From: Motacilla alba alba
Lineage: Eukaryota > Chordata > Aves > Passeriformes > Motacillidae
Direction of reading: 5' to 3'
DNA: 64,000 nt
NCBI RefSeq assembly: GCF_015832195.1
Contig: NC_052016.1
Span: 85,628,547-85,692,546, forward strand
Part shown: positions 40,851 to 51,800 of the stretch, piece after piece
Layout: every line of letters begins with the position of its first letter
Numbering within the stretch: the stretch's first letter is position 1
Program-made: the position numbers and the translations under genes
The notes under the pieces: generated by a model
The model's input: only the letters and a program-made list of their open reading frames with translations
The model's database searches: none
What the model was told of the DNA's origin: nothing

Positions 40851-42120
40851 CTTTCTGCATCTCTCCCCATCCAGCCCTGTGCTGCAGTGAGAAACTATGA
40901 CACAGTGTTGAGGCAGTGAATGCACCAACAACCTTTAATGTCCCTGACCAGCCTCACCTGGGACCCTCACCCACATCCTCTGCCCACATCCTGGGACATC
41001 CATTTCAGCTCAGGCCTGAGCCTTCAGCCTTGCTTCAAGCTATATTGTTGGAGGTGTATTTGTCTCCAGTCTCTGTTCCTGTCTCCTGGCTGAACTTTGC
41101 TCTACTGTCACTGTTTTCTGTTCAGTCCTGCCTCTTGCTGGTCCCCCTGCCAGGAGTTCCAAGATAGACCACCCAAGTCACCACCCTGCACCCTGCCTTC
41201 AGCCGTGTGGGACTTTCATGGACCTCGATACCAGCTCCCAGGTGTGCCCACCCTGTTCAGACCCTACAGGACTGTGCCCTGTAGGTGAGGGCTCCCCGAA
41301 TCACTCCTGCCTAGGCTTTGAGGCTCCTCTGGGGTGGCTGGGGCCAGTTCATGCTGCTCCCTAAGAGTTGCAGGGACTGAATAGATGGTGTGGGTAGAAT
41401 GGGTGTGGGGGTATGTGACCAGCAGCTGGAAACTGGGATGCTGAAGCAGTCAGTGGGGTTGAGCAACTGTTGGACAATCCAAATTTCCCGGAAGTCTCCT
41501 CTTAAACTATGTGTTTGCAGAGGGTAAGGTTGTCCCTGAGGGGCTGAGGGGATCATAGAACAATGCAACTTGGCTTGGGGATTCACCATCCTCTACATGG
41601 CTTGGGAACACTACCCCTGAAGCCAGGTAGAGGATGAGGTCAAGCCCCTCTAAGAATGGACTAGTGGTGCTTCTGTTGCCTCTGAGGATCTTCGGAGGCC
41701 AGGGAGGTTCAGGATTTTCCTGAAGAGACCTAAAGGCTGGGGAAGTTGAAGGATGATGCCTAGATGGTTTGTGTTCCTGGAGAAAGAGAGACCACAGGGC
41801 ATGCAAAGCTTCAAGCTACCCCTGAGGTCAGAAGGCTAATTTGAGGATCAAGTCAGCTCTGAACTGTGTGTTTATGTGGTAGGGTTGACCCTGAGGAGCC
41901 TTAGAGGGGGAAGGGTGTTCCTGCCACCTCCAAAGAGCCACACTGTACTCCAAAGCCTGAGAGCTGGGCGTGAGGTTGAAATTAGGGTGCCCCAGATGTG
42001 TAGGGAGCTCCTAGCTTGCACCCTCTCTTGACCTCCCCAATCTGTGGATGGGCTTTGGGATTTCTCTGGGCTGCCTGAAAACCCCTCCAGCTCTTGACTC
42101 TCTCAGGTGAATCTGGCATG
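40850..42120. repeat. Repeat-like block with internally related segments, unidentified
   Basis: Composition differs from the AT-rich surroundings. Segments recur in diverged form: AACTATGTGTTT...GTCCCTGAGG near 41505-41545 matches AACTGTGTGTTT...ACCCTGAGG near 41862-41896, and CTACCCCTGA occurs at 41611 and 41816. The two spacings differ (357 and 205 bp), so it is not a simple tandem array. Possibly a decayed retroelement or complex satellite; not recognised. Confidence 0.35.
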
Positions 42121-43020
42121 AGGGATCTTTCCTCACAGTCAAGGTTTTTCTTTAGGTACATAGCAGAGAGATGTAGGGAGATATTGACTAGTCTGATTCT
42201 AAGGCTGAATTTCTGTCTCTTGCGGAGTGTTGAGTAGAATGCTGATAGAAGAAAAGGCTGTTTACAGAATATATAAGAGCTACTTCAAAGAGTTTTTCTA
42301 GCTTTGAGTTCTTCAGGCACAGGCTTTTGTGCATAAGGCATTTCATGTTCTGTAAACCTGATACAATATATTCCCTGTTAGATGAAGGACTGCAATTGCT
42401 CCAGTTTTCTCTATGGGTTGCAACTTAAAATTTAGGTGATGATACAACAACTTATGATTTCTGTCTGAATTTGGGGTTATGTTAGAAGATGAAGGTAACT
42501 CTCTGCTCTAATGAAAGGATCAAAGAAATTCTCAGTACTCAAAAGCGGCAGATCTCTAGGACCCCCTCAAAATAATGAGAGAATAAATTGCACAGCGTTC
42601 CAGTGTCTTATAAACCTGCTTAACTTTCTGCATGTTAACAGCTTCACTAACTGAGACAGGAGTTTATATTGAGTTATGACATTACAAATGTGCTTGCAGG
42701 CATGCAGAACTAAGGTCTTTGTTTTTATCCAAAGTCGTATATCCATTGATTATTCTAGATATTTTAGTTTCACAATTTAATTTTTGAATATCTACAATTT
42801 CTTTAGCAGTGGTGGTGTACAAGTTCTCTTTTTTTTTGAATGTTCGTTTGTAATTGTGTATGATCTTGATACATTACACATCTTCCTTTTCTTGCAGAAA
42901 CAAAATTTTATATTTTGTGTGTGCTACCCATTACAAAACAGAATAAGCAAAAAGACTGCTAGTAGAAATATGTCAGTCAGAATCAAATCATACTGAAAGC
43001 AGAAAACTTCATGTGCAGAG
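42121..43020. other. AT-rich intergenic sequence
   Basis: No coding or repeat feature recognised. Confidence 0.6.
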
Positions 43021-43029
43021 AGATTAGCA

Positions 43030-43420
43030 TTTTCTTTTTCCTTTTTTGCCCCAGTCCCTTCGACTCGTGAGGAGCCTTAGCCTCACTTGGAAACAGGCTT
43101 GCATTAGGCCATTTCTCATCAAGTCCTTTATGCACCCAGCTGGCGGTGTCTGTGTGTAATCCCAGACAGTTTCCCTTTGCAGCTGTGGGGGGCCTCCTTT
43201 GATGCGCCTCTGTAGGTGGCTGCCGATCCCCTCAGCCGGGCTGGCAAACAGAATCTCCTCTGTAGAGGAGAAGAAAACACGCCGGTGATGCCATGTGACT
43301 GTTTGCTTTATGAGTGCAGGAGGAACTGACGTCAGCTGCCTCAGGATATTCTTCTAAAGCAGTAACACCCTGTTGTGGTGTGTATCTCTATGCCTCTGAT
43401 ACACCTAACGCAGTGCCTCT
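43030..43420. promoter_or_regulatory. Candidate regulatory element with CRE and E-box
   Basis: Unique sequence, more GC-rich than its flanks. It contains a consensus cAMP-response element TGACGTCA (43327-43334) overlapped by an E-box CAGCTG (43333-43338), plus a perfect 7-bp-arm inverted repeat CTCCTCT-GT-AGAGGAG (43255-43270). It lies about 2.5 kb upstream of the PCCA start codon. Function is inferred. Confidence 0.35.
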
Positions 43421-43730
43421 GGCGAATGTGGTCAGTCCACCTCCCTTCTGCTCTTGGTCTCTTTTACTTTCAAGGCTCCACATCTACTGAAAAAAAAAAT
43501 CTGCAGGGTCTGCTTGTGACTATCAACTGAAAATACAGTGACCTGCTCTGGACATGTTAAGAAGAGTTTTCTTGCATGGTTCCCACCTGTGTGGTCGTAC
43601 GCATTGTTAATGCAGCAGAGCATATGTGTAAGTGTGCAACAGAGGGGAACCAACGCTGATTTCATTTTTGCTACTCGCTTGGGAGGAAAGGGAGAGAAGT
43701 TATTTAATGAATCTTTGGTATGCAGCAGAG

Positions 43731-44040
43731 TTCACAGAATGGTTAAGGTTAGAAGGGACCACTGGATGTCTTCTAGTCCAAACTCCTTGCTAAGGCAGGG
43801 ACCCCTACAGGATGTTACTCAGGATTGTTTCCAGATGGCTTTTGAGTAACTCCTGGGAAGGAGACTACAACGTCTCTGGGGATTCTCTTCCAAACTTCAG
43901 TCACCCTCACAGTACAGAAGACCTTCCTCATGTTCAAGTGGACCTTTCTGTGTTTCAGCTTCTCCTTTTGTCTCTCTCATTGACCAGCATCACTGAGAAG
44001 ATCCTAGCTTCATCCTCTTGACAGTCTCCCTTCAGATACT
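43731..44040 (-). mobile_element. CR1 non-LTR retrotransposon, 5'-truncated 3' end
   Basis: The + strand reads TTCACAGAATGG, then GTTAGAAGGGACCACTGGATG, TCCAAACTCC, AGGCAGGGACCCCTACAGGA, CTCTTCCAAAC, CACCCTCACAGTA, AGACCTTCCTC and TCCCTTCAG. This is the usual antisense layout of the avian CR1 3' region. Only the non-coding tail is present. The element points leftward with its 3' end near 43731. Confidence 0.8.
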
Positions 44041-44044
44041 AGTG

Positions 44045-45285
44045 TTCTCTTTCTTTTTTTTTGTCACAGCTTTCATATAGTTCAGTTTGAATGTAAATAC
44101 TGACACAAGAGGTTTAAAAAGTGATGCCAGACAATAAAACTAGGCCAAAATGTTCAATATTATGCATAAATGCATGTAGGAACTTGTGCTTTGCTGAGGG
44201 TATCATGCAGTTAGTGTCCTAAGAAAATATCTGTGTTTGGGTGAACCCAGTCACTCAGGAGCTTCTGCCCTCCTCTGGTGTCTCCCTGCAGCATGGGAAT
44301 ATGCAGAATGTGGTTGTACATACAGTAAATATGGCCTGAGAGAATTTACTGAGGGCTATAAAAGCATAAAACATAAGGGTTGTTATGTAATGACGTGTGA
44401 ATTGAGGGGGTGATGTCATCTGGTAAAACCTGCACTTACACAATCATCTGGCTGTTTAGGAAGCACCTTCTTAGCTGCCCAAGGACCTAGACTGTTCTAA
44501 AGTCTGAGGTGGTTATTCCCAACCTAAATGTGTGCATTGCCTAAATAGATTTTCCTCATGGATGTAGGTTTTTTTTTTTTTCTGTCTTCCAACACTATTG
44601 GAAGGCTGTTGTAAAGCATGTCTTGGGTGAACTGCAAACTATGACCTACTCTCTTTTCTTAACTGAGAAAAAATGTCTTTCAGAAAATGTAATCTTGATC
44701 TGCTACTGTAGTAAGGATGAAGAGGAGGCTCGGGTCTACCCTCATCTCTCAAATCACCAGGGAAAAAATGGTAGAAATAACGCTATTTAGAGGAAAAAAA
44801 ACTCTCTTATTCCTATGCTTTGTGAACATTCATTTGGACATCTTGGATTGTGTCTTTTCTATGCTTCAGCGCTGTGGGCAGTTTATGTCTCTGTTGCATT
44901 TTGACAGAGGTCTGAGATGATAACAGTGACACTTCTTATGCACTCTCATCATGGTAAAACCTTTACAGCATTTCCCGGGATGACAATTTACTTGGGGCTC
45001 GGCCCTGCTCTGCCATGTACATCAGCTGAGATCCAGCACAACCGCAGCAGAGCACGCGGACCCAGCTGCACAGGTCATTTCAGAAGGAGCTGACTGGGAG
45101 ATTTTCGGCGCTAGGAAGGCAAGCAGCAAGTACTTCCTGCAGATGATGTGAAGCAGAGGATGACCAGCATCTCTCTCATGCCGAAGTGCTTGTGCTTCAT
45201 CGGGCAGGAGCTGGGATCAGGCACGCTGTCACAGTCGTGCTTTGCACCTTCTCCCCTCGGAAGGCCAGGGGAGGGATGGATCCCC
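44045..45285. other. Intergenic sequence between two CR1 copies
   Basis: Unique AT-balanced sequence with T tracts (44052-44061, 44568-44581). It becomes more GC-rich from 44980 towards the PCCA island. No gene recognised. Confidence 0.6.
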
Positions 45286-45289
45286 TCCC

Positions 45290-45575
45290 GGTGCCGCTGT
45301 GGCTCCTGGCCGGGGAGGGTTCAGGGTAACGGCACGAGGGGCGGTGTCGGGGGGGTTTCGGCTAAGTATTAGGAAAGGGTTCTTCCCCCAGAGGGTGGCT
45401 GGGCCCTGGAACAGGCCCCCCAGGGCAGGGGTCACAGCGCCAGCCCCACAGAGTTCGAGAAGCGTTCGGACAGTGCTCTCAGGCACAAGGTGTGCCCGGG
45501 GGGCTGTGCTGCGCAGGGCCAGCAGTCGGCCCCGGGTGACCCTTGCGGGTCCCTTCCAGCTGGGGCTGTCCTGCG
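45290..45575 (+). mobile_element. CR1 3' end inside the PCCA promoter region
   Basis: The + strand carries the sense-orientation CR1 tail in order: AAGTATTAGGAAAGGGTTCTT, GAGGGTGGCTGGGCCCTGGA, ACAGGCCCCCCAGGGCA, AGAGTTCGAGAAGCGTT, GACAGTGCTCTCAGGCACA, GCAGGGCCAGCAGTCGG and CTTGCGGGTCCCTTCCAGCT. The terminal ATTCTATG repeats are lost. GC content is raised compared with a normal copy, consistent with its position at the edge of the CpG island. It ends about 250 bp before the PCCA ATG. Confidence 0.75.
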
Positions 45576-45666
45576 GCGCAGGGCGCGCGCTCGGGGCGCG
45601 GTCCCGCGGGGTCAGCCCCACGCGCCGGGCGCGCGCGCAGCCGCCGCAGCCGCGCCCGGAGCGGCA

Positions 45667-45678
45667 CGCGCAAGCGCG
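45667..45678. promoter_or_regulatory. PCCA: NRF1-like site
   Basis: CGCGCAAGCGCG differs at one core position from the NRF1 consensus GCGCATGCGC. NRF1 drives many nuclear genes for mitochondrial proteins, which fits PCCA. Occupancy is inferred only. Confidence 0.35.
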
Positions 45679-45754
45679 ACCCCGAGGCGCACGTGCGGCG
45701 CGCGGCGGGGCCCTCGCGCCCCTCCACGCCCCCGGCGGGCGGGCGCGCGCCGGG

Positions 45755-45759
45755 ATTGG
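45755..45759 (-). promoter_or_regulatory. PCCA: Inverted CCAAT box
   Basis: GATTGGCTG context, a good NF-Y site match on the - strand, 64 bp upstream of the PCCA ATG. Confidence 0.45.
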
Positions 45760-45822
45760 CTGCGCGCGGCCCGGCCCCGGCGGCGCGGGTGAAAGGGCGG
45801 CCGGGCAGCGGCGGCCGCGGAC

Positions 45823-45876
45823 ATGGCGCTGGCTCCGCTCCTGCGCTGCGGCGGCCGGCGGGCGCGGCTGCCGGGG
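45823..45876 (+). CDS. PCCA: PCCA exon 1 (coding part)
   Basis: 18 codons, MALAPLLRCGGRRARLPG, followed by GTGAGC. The ATG has G at -3 and G at +4, a strong Kozak context, and sits at the end of the CpG-island promoter. The sequence is Arg-rich with no acidic residue, as expected for a presequence. It is shorter than the human exon-1 coding part (35 codons). An alternative start further upstream in another GC-rich frame cannot be fully excluded, but the splice phase fits this frame. Confidence 0.85.
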
Positions 45877-48800
45877 GTGAGCGTCGCCGTCGGGGCCGGC
45901 ACGGGAGTGGCGGCGGCCTGGGGGCACCGAGCTGCGGGTGGCGGGGGCTCCCCGTGGATGGGGCGCCGGGCGGGGGCTGTTCCCTGTGCGGGAGGGCGGG
46001 GGGCGGGTGGTGGGGTGTCTCCCCCGAGGAGCTTCCCCGTGTGACCGGCGCGGATCCCCGGCTGCGTGAGCGGCTCCGGGGAGCTCTGTGTGTGCTGGGC
46101 CGCGGCCCCGCGGCCGGGGGTGGTGGGCGAGTGGCGGCCGGCAGCAGGCGGCTGCCGGGGGCTGTGGAGCCTCCCGGCTCCCGTGCCTGCGGGCTCCCAG
46201 CGCCCAAGAGGCCCTTCCTTGGAGTATCCTGTCGGCGTGTTGCCAGGCGACCGTGATTTTTTGTTTGTTTTGGGTTTTTTTAAAGTTAATTTTCTGCTGG
46301 TGAGCCGGCTTGTGTGATACTTTAGGATGGTGGAGTCGGCGTCCCCGGCGGTGTTCATGGAAGGACTGGACGTGTCACTCAGTGCCGTGGTCTAGTTGAC
46401 GTGATGGTGTTTGGCCGTAGGTTTGACTCGGTGAATCTCAGAGGTCTTTTTTGACCTGATTGATTCTGAGGTTCTGTGATTTCAGTTTCCTTCTGCCCTT
46501 TTCCCTCTGTTAAACACAAGCTTATGGGGTGGAGGGTAGTTTTGTGCTATTTTTAGTGGTAAAATGTTAGCTAACAGAGAAAGGAGTTGTCTTCCCCCCC
46601 ATTCCCCCCACCTCCCCCTTTACCCCAGGTACTTATGGTGCTTTCAGCTGTTACTTAAAGCGTTACTGTGGTTTTCTCTTTTTCTTGCTTTTCATGAAAA
46701 GGCAGTTCACTCGTTGCAGAACCATACCAATGTTTTTGATGAAGACCTGAAATTATCTAGAAAACCTTATTCTGTAGCCTGTGGAGTAAACTTCACTGAG
46801 GCACCTGCTGTCTTTCCATCTCTGTTACTTCTACAGGTCGTATTAAGAGAAAGATACTATTTTATATAAGAACAAACAGCATTTGCGCATTGTGTTGTGT
46901 AACAGTTGAATGACACTGCAGTTAGTTTCTTTATGGGAAAAGTAGTGCAACATACTTCAAATTGTTTACTGTAGAAATAATCTACAGCTTTTTTTTTTTT
47001 TTTTTCCTGAAAAGGAAAATTTGTGTAGCGTTCCAGTGGAGAAGAGTGCAATGAATTACAGAAAATGTTTTGCCCAGTGCACCCCCGAGTGTGTGGGATG
47101 GGCTTCTCTCTAGAAATGTTGCCTCATAGCAATACTGTAAGGAGCTCCTCACCTGTGTCTAGGAATCATGTAAAAGATGTGGTTTCTGTGGGCAGGGAAT
47201 GTTGAAAAGGGATTAAAGAGGAAAAGTGTGTGTGTTTGCCCAAGTGTTTTTCCTTAGGAAATATATCTAATAAACCTGTTTTCCTATGAAGGTGTACACA
47301 AGAGAAGCTTTTTGAAACCCAGAGTTGTTTAGTTGGAGATGACCTCACATTACTAGAGGGCCCATCCTGTTTGCCGTCTTTGTTTTTGGTAGCCATGAGG
47401 ATGTGTATATCGATGTGGAAGGCTTCTGCTCTTCCTACTAAGTAGTTCTAAGACTGATGTCAGTCCTTTGGAGCCTGTAAAAGGCCTACTTTGTTTCCTT
47501 CTCTCTGGCATCTCAAGGGTCCTGTCTGACAGCACCAGTGCATGCAGTATTTGAAATGTTGCATTAGTGGCACCTCTGTAAAACAAAATGTTTTTATAGC
47601 TACTTAATAGCACTCATTAATTATATCACTGAAGCGATTTCTAACTCTGGAGGTCACCATCAAGACAACAGAATATTGGGAAACCGCTAATAAAACAAAT
47701 TTGCATGGAGATTGCTTTCATAGATTCTTTTGTTTTGCTAACATAGACAAATAAAAATTTTGGTCTTCAAACTTGACTGTGCTTGGAACTCCAACCATTT
47801 TTGCAAGGGCTAGCTTTTGCTAGCTACTGAGATGTCCTTTACTTCTTGTGCTGCTTTCCTGTGGGAATCAATAAAGGACCTGAGAAAGGTGCAGAAACAC
47901 TGAGCTGGGGATTTGACTCTTCACTCTGTTTCTAATGTAGTGCATGTCACTTCTGTTCAGGTTTTATGCAGAATGGGTTCTGCTTAGACTATAACCAAAA
48001 TTTAATTTTGAGTGCTTTGCGCTTCCAGAGCTGTGAGAAAACCTGGTGTTGAAGGAAGGCTGTAATCAGAGAATGAGGGTGAGACATGGCTTTTGGTAAT
48101 TCAGTCATGAAACTTTTGAGAGAGCTGCTAAACTGTTTAAAAGAATGTATAATGAAGTGATAAATACTATACATCACGACTTCAAGAGAAAACTGCTGAT
48201 ACAGATTTTATCAGTGTAGGTAAGTTTTCTAGTAATTGAATTAAATGTATGGAAAGTTTATCTGCCATCTCTGTGCACCCAACTCTTTTAAGTCATGGAA
48301 GCTATCTGTATGGTGGGAGCCCCTTGCTCTCTCCTGTGTTATTTTTAGCATGCTGTTATTCCAGGGAAATATTTTCCCCCTTGTTCATAAGTGCAGAAGT
48401 ATCACGCTGATGGGGTAGCAAGGCTGGATATCATTTGCCACTAGGGAAGGGAGTTCAAATGATTGTGGCTACATTCATCTCCACAAATTGGCAAACTTCT
48501 GGAGTTTAGTGATTGTTTTTAGTATGTAAACTGCAGATTTTAGTACTGGCAAGCACTCTTAAAGTGTAATTCAGGTAGAGATTTCTGGTTCCAGGAGTAG
48601 CTTTTTGGAATTTGTAGGGAAGGTAGGCTGTGGTGTGTACTCAGGGCAAAAAGTACAACAAAAAGTTTGGAAAGGAAAAAAATTGAGTCCATTGAAGTCT
48701 GTTTGGTAAAAAATGTCACTCTTGTTCTGAAACAGTCTTTATGTTTTAATTTATTTTGTCTGTCCCCAGCTTGCAAAGATTGTTACCATAGATTGTTACG

Positions 48801-51800
48801 GTACTGTGATCTATTTCACAGGTGCCAGCCGGCCTTACTGGACCTCCTAAGGCTGCTGCCATTAGAGGCTGTTCCAACTTTCTGCAGCTGCTAGGTCTTG
48901 ACCACAGGCTCCAACTTGTGCCAGCGCTACTGCATGGATTCCTTGGATAAGCTAGAATGAAATCTGGCTGAGAATATGTTTTTCCCACTCCTTGTGAGCA
49001 GCTTCTCAGCTGGATGTATTCCCATGCCTGGTTCACTATACAAGCTTTAGGGACTGGCACAGAGGAGAAGCTACCTGGATATGGGAATAATTGAGCTTAA
49101 AAAAATAGCCTTAGGTGGATGAGTGTTTCCTTGTTTGTAGTTTGTATGCTATGTTGGCAGATATGAAAGAGATTTCCTGTTCTTAGAATCGTGGGTGTTT
49201 GTCAGTCTGGTCAGAGAGAAGGAACTGTGAAGTGCAGTGTGCATTACAGAGCCTTGTACCACAGCTGTGTTTGCAGATGGCTTCAGGAGAATCTGCTTAG
49301 AGTTACAAGGGCTTGGCTGTTCAGCACTCTGAGCATTCAAAGGAAGGGAAAGTGCTTCCTTAGAGAAAAGAAATAGAAAAGTTTTATGTTTCCCTTCCCG
49401 TTTATGAGATTTGTACAATATTGTATTACGAAACTATGTTTTCAGCCTTATAGGTTGAAAGTCTTGCAGTCATGTGAGGGTGTCTGCTTCCTATGTGCTG
49501 TATACCTACCCCATCAGAAGAGTTCCCCATGCAGGAAATTATGTTGTCAAATGAGTTGAAATAAAGATTTGGGAACAGTTGCTGTGTAATCAAAATGTGA
49601 AAAAAATATAATTTTAGTTAGTTTTATAACTGCTCAGGAATACTGATGACTAACACTAGATACAGGGGTTATTCTGTAGATGAAGGGGTTATTCTTATGG
49701 TATCTTGCATCCAAGTCTCTGAAAGTGTAGGGGCAAAAATCTTAGGAGAGGTAGAATTTGTATAGTGAAAAGAAATATGCTAGTCTGGCTGTTACTATTG
49801 GGTATTGCTTACTGTATTTTCTAGTAATGCTAAAATACACATTCCTTCCCATACTAGACTTCTTACAGCAAATATTGATATGTGATGCTTTTCCTGCCTG
49901 AAATCTGGAGCTCTGCGTCTCTATTTCAACACGGAGACCTTTTTCTGCCTGTAAAGCTCAGTATCAATGAGTTATTTACAAGCTGACCGACATGGCAGGG
50001 AGATTTCCTTCCTCCATGAGGGCATGTAAACCTTTAAAAACACACATATAAGCCGTTTCTAAATAATAAGTTAATTTTCTGCTGTTGTATGCTGTGTCCT
50101 TAAACCACCTCAGAAGGTTTCCTAGGGTTGGGTGCCCAAGGGGAGGCAGTTTGTCTGTGAGGTCTCAAAGTGACAGTGTGCAGTGGGCATGCTATTCTAG
50201 GTAGTCTGTAGTTTGACTTTTTTTTAATATGAACTTATTTTATAACTGTTACAGCTGTAGTAGATTAGTTTGGCTATTTTGCAATTAATGATAGCCAAAG
50301 CAGGATGCTTTTCCAAAATACACCACTGATACTATCTGTTTTCCAAAAATTTGCTAGGCATGGGAAGCTCTAAGTCAAATGCTGAAGTCCAGGGTTCAGC
50401 ATATTCCCATAAATGAATAGCCTGCATTCTTGGGCTTTCAAGAATCAAAAGCTTTATCAAATGGAAATAACAAATCGTGACAAAAATAGGTTATACCAGA
50501 TGACTCTACTGCCCTGTCTTAGTTTTACAAGATAGAAGGAAGTCTTTAGGTCAAGCTGAGCTCTCTGGGCTGTGTTCTGAGGAAATGTCTGTGTAAGGTG
50601 TAATAGTTAGGGCATGTGTGGTTTGGGGGAGGCAGCCAATTAAGGATATAGCTTGAGAGTTAGACTGGCTTTGCTGGGTTGTTGGTTTGAGAGGTCTTTG
50701 GGGGTCTGATGTAGCTCTTAAAAAACCTACCTATGGCAGGAGCTTGGGAGCCTAGGGGTTGATGATGATACCTGCATAGCTGTAGGGTTGGAGATGGCAG
50801 TTTGGTAACATCCCTTTGTGGCCTTAAATATGCATTATTTACAAAACGCTTGTTTATTTTTAAGTAATCATTCAATTGCTCATAGTGGCTAGGAGCAGAC
50901 CTCTAAAGACATATTTCTTTAAGTGGATGCAAGCTCTTAAACCTTAGAGTGTATCGGTATAGATACATATAGAAATCTTTCTTTTAAAAGCTGTGAACTA
51001 GAGTTGAGACTTTACATCTGAGTTGAGCAATATGCTTGATTTATTTTAGGAAATTACTCCACAAGTACTTGATTCAGGGCTGACCTTAGCTTTCTCAGTG
51101 ACTTGCTTGTGTGTCAGAGGAGGCAGTTACATTTTTAAACATAGTTACATAGTTAGGTTAGGCTATTAATCTGTCCAATTCTGTAGTACAAAACCAGAAC
51201 TGAGTATGGTTTAAAGTTTTTCCAAGTTTTTTTAATTGCTTGGTAATTTTATTCTTTCTCCGTAAAAAGTTTTAATGGGGCTTTTATTTTTTTTCCAAGA
51301 TGGCTAAGATTCTACAGTTTAATGCTAGCTAATTTCCCCCATCATAGCCTTTCCTTCCAGTCTCCTGTGCATAGCTCTTCTGGCTTCTCACAGGCATCCA
51401 AAACCAGTTTTGTATGAAAGGTATTTACAAGAAAGTTCAGAAGCTTTTCCTTCGTTGCCTGGTTGTTGCCTTTTCCTTGCTAACTGCAAGTGTTTAGATT
51501 AGCCCCACTGACCCTTAACAAGCACTTTCTTCAATGAATATTATTAACTTGGTGGAGAGTTTTTGTGTGTGTCCTGTATGACCTTCTTTAGACTATTTGT
51601 GGTCTCTCAAGCACTTCTGTTAATAGTGTTTTGGAGGAGGGGGACTCAATCTGCTTAACCATGTGTATGGAGAGGAGCAGAAGAGTGTACTCTGCTACTT
51701 CTCTAGGTATCCTTCCTCTGCCCTCTGACTATATCTAGATCATAGTACAGTCACTGAAGGTGTAACAATTGTGCTGTAAATTTGGGATAATGACTGGATT

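Larger units (their letters stand above)
45540..46250. promoter_or_regulatory. PCCA: PCCA CpG-island promoter
   Basis: Dense CpG sequence covering the region upstream of PCCA, exon 1 and the start of intron 1. It lacks a TATA box, as usual for housekeeping genes. An inverted CCAAT box (ATTGG, 45755-45759) and an NRF1-like palindrome (45667-45678) are present. CpG-island promoters of this kind often fire in both directions; a divergent non-coding transcript on the - strand is possible but not shown. Confidence 0.7.

Noticed and set aside
45229..46358. Frames over 200 codons on both strands around PCCA exon 1
   Set aside because: CpG-island shadows; the real coding part is the 54-bp exon 1 that splices in phase to exon 2.
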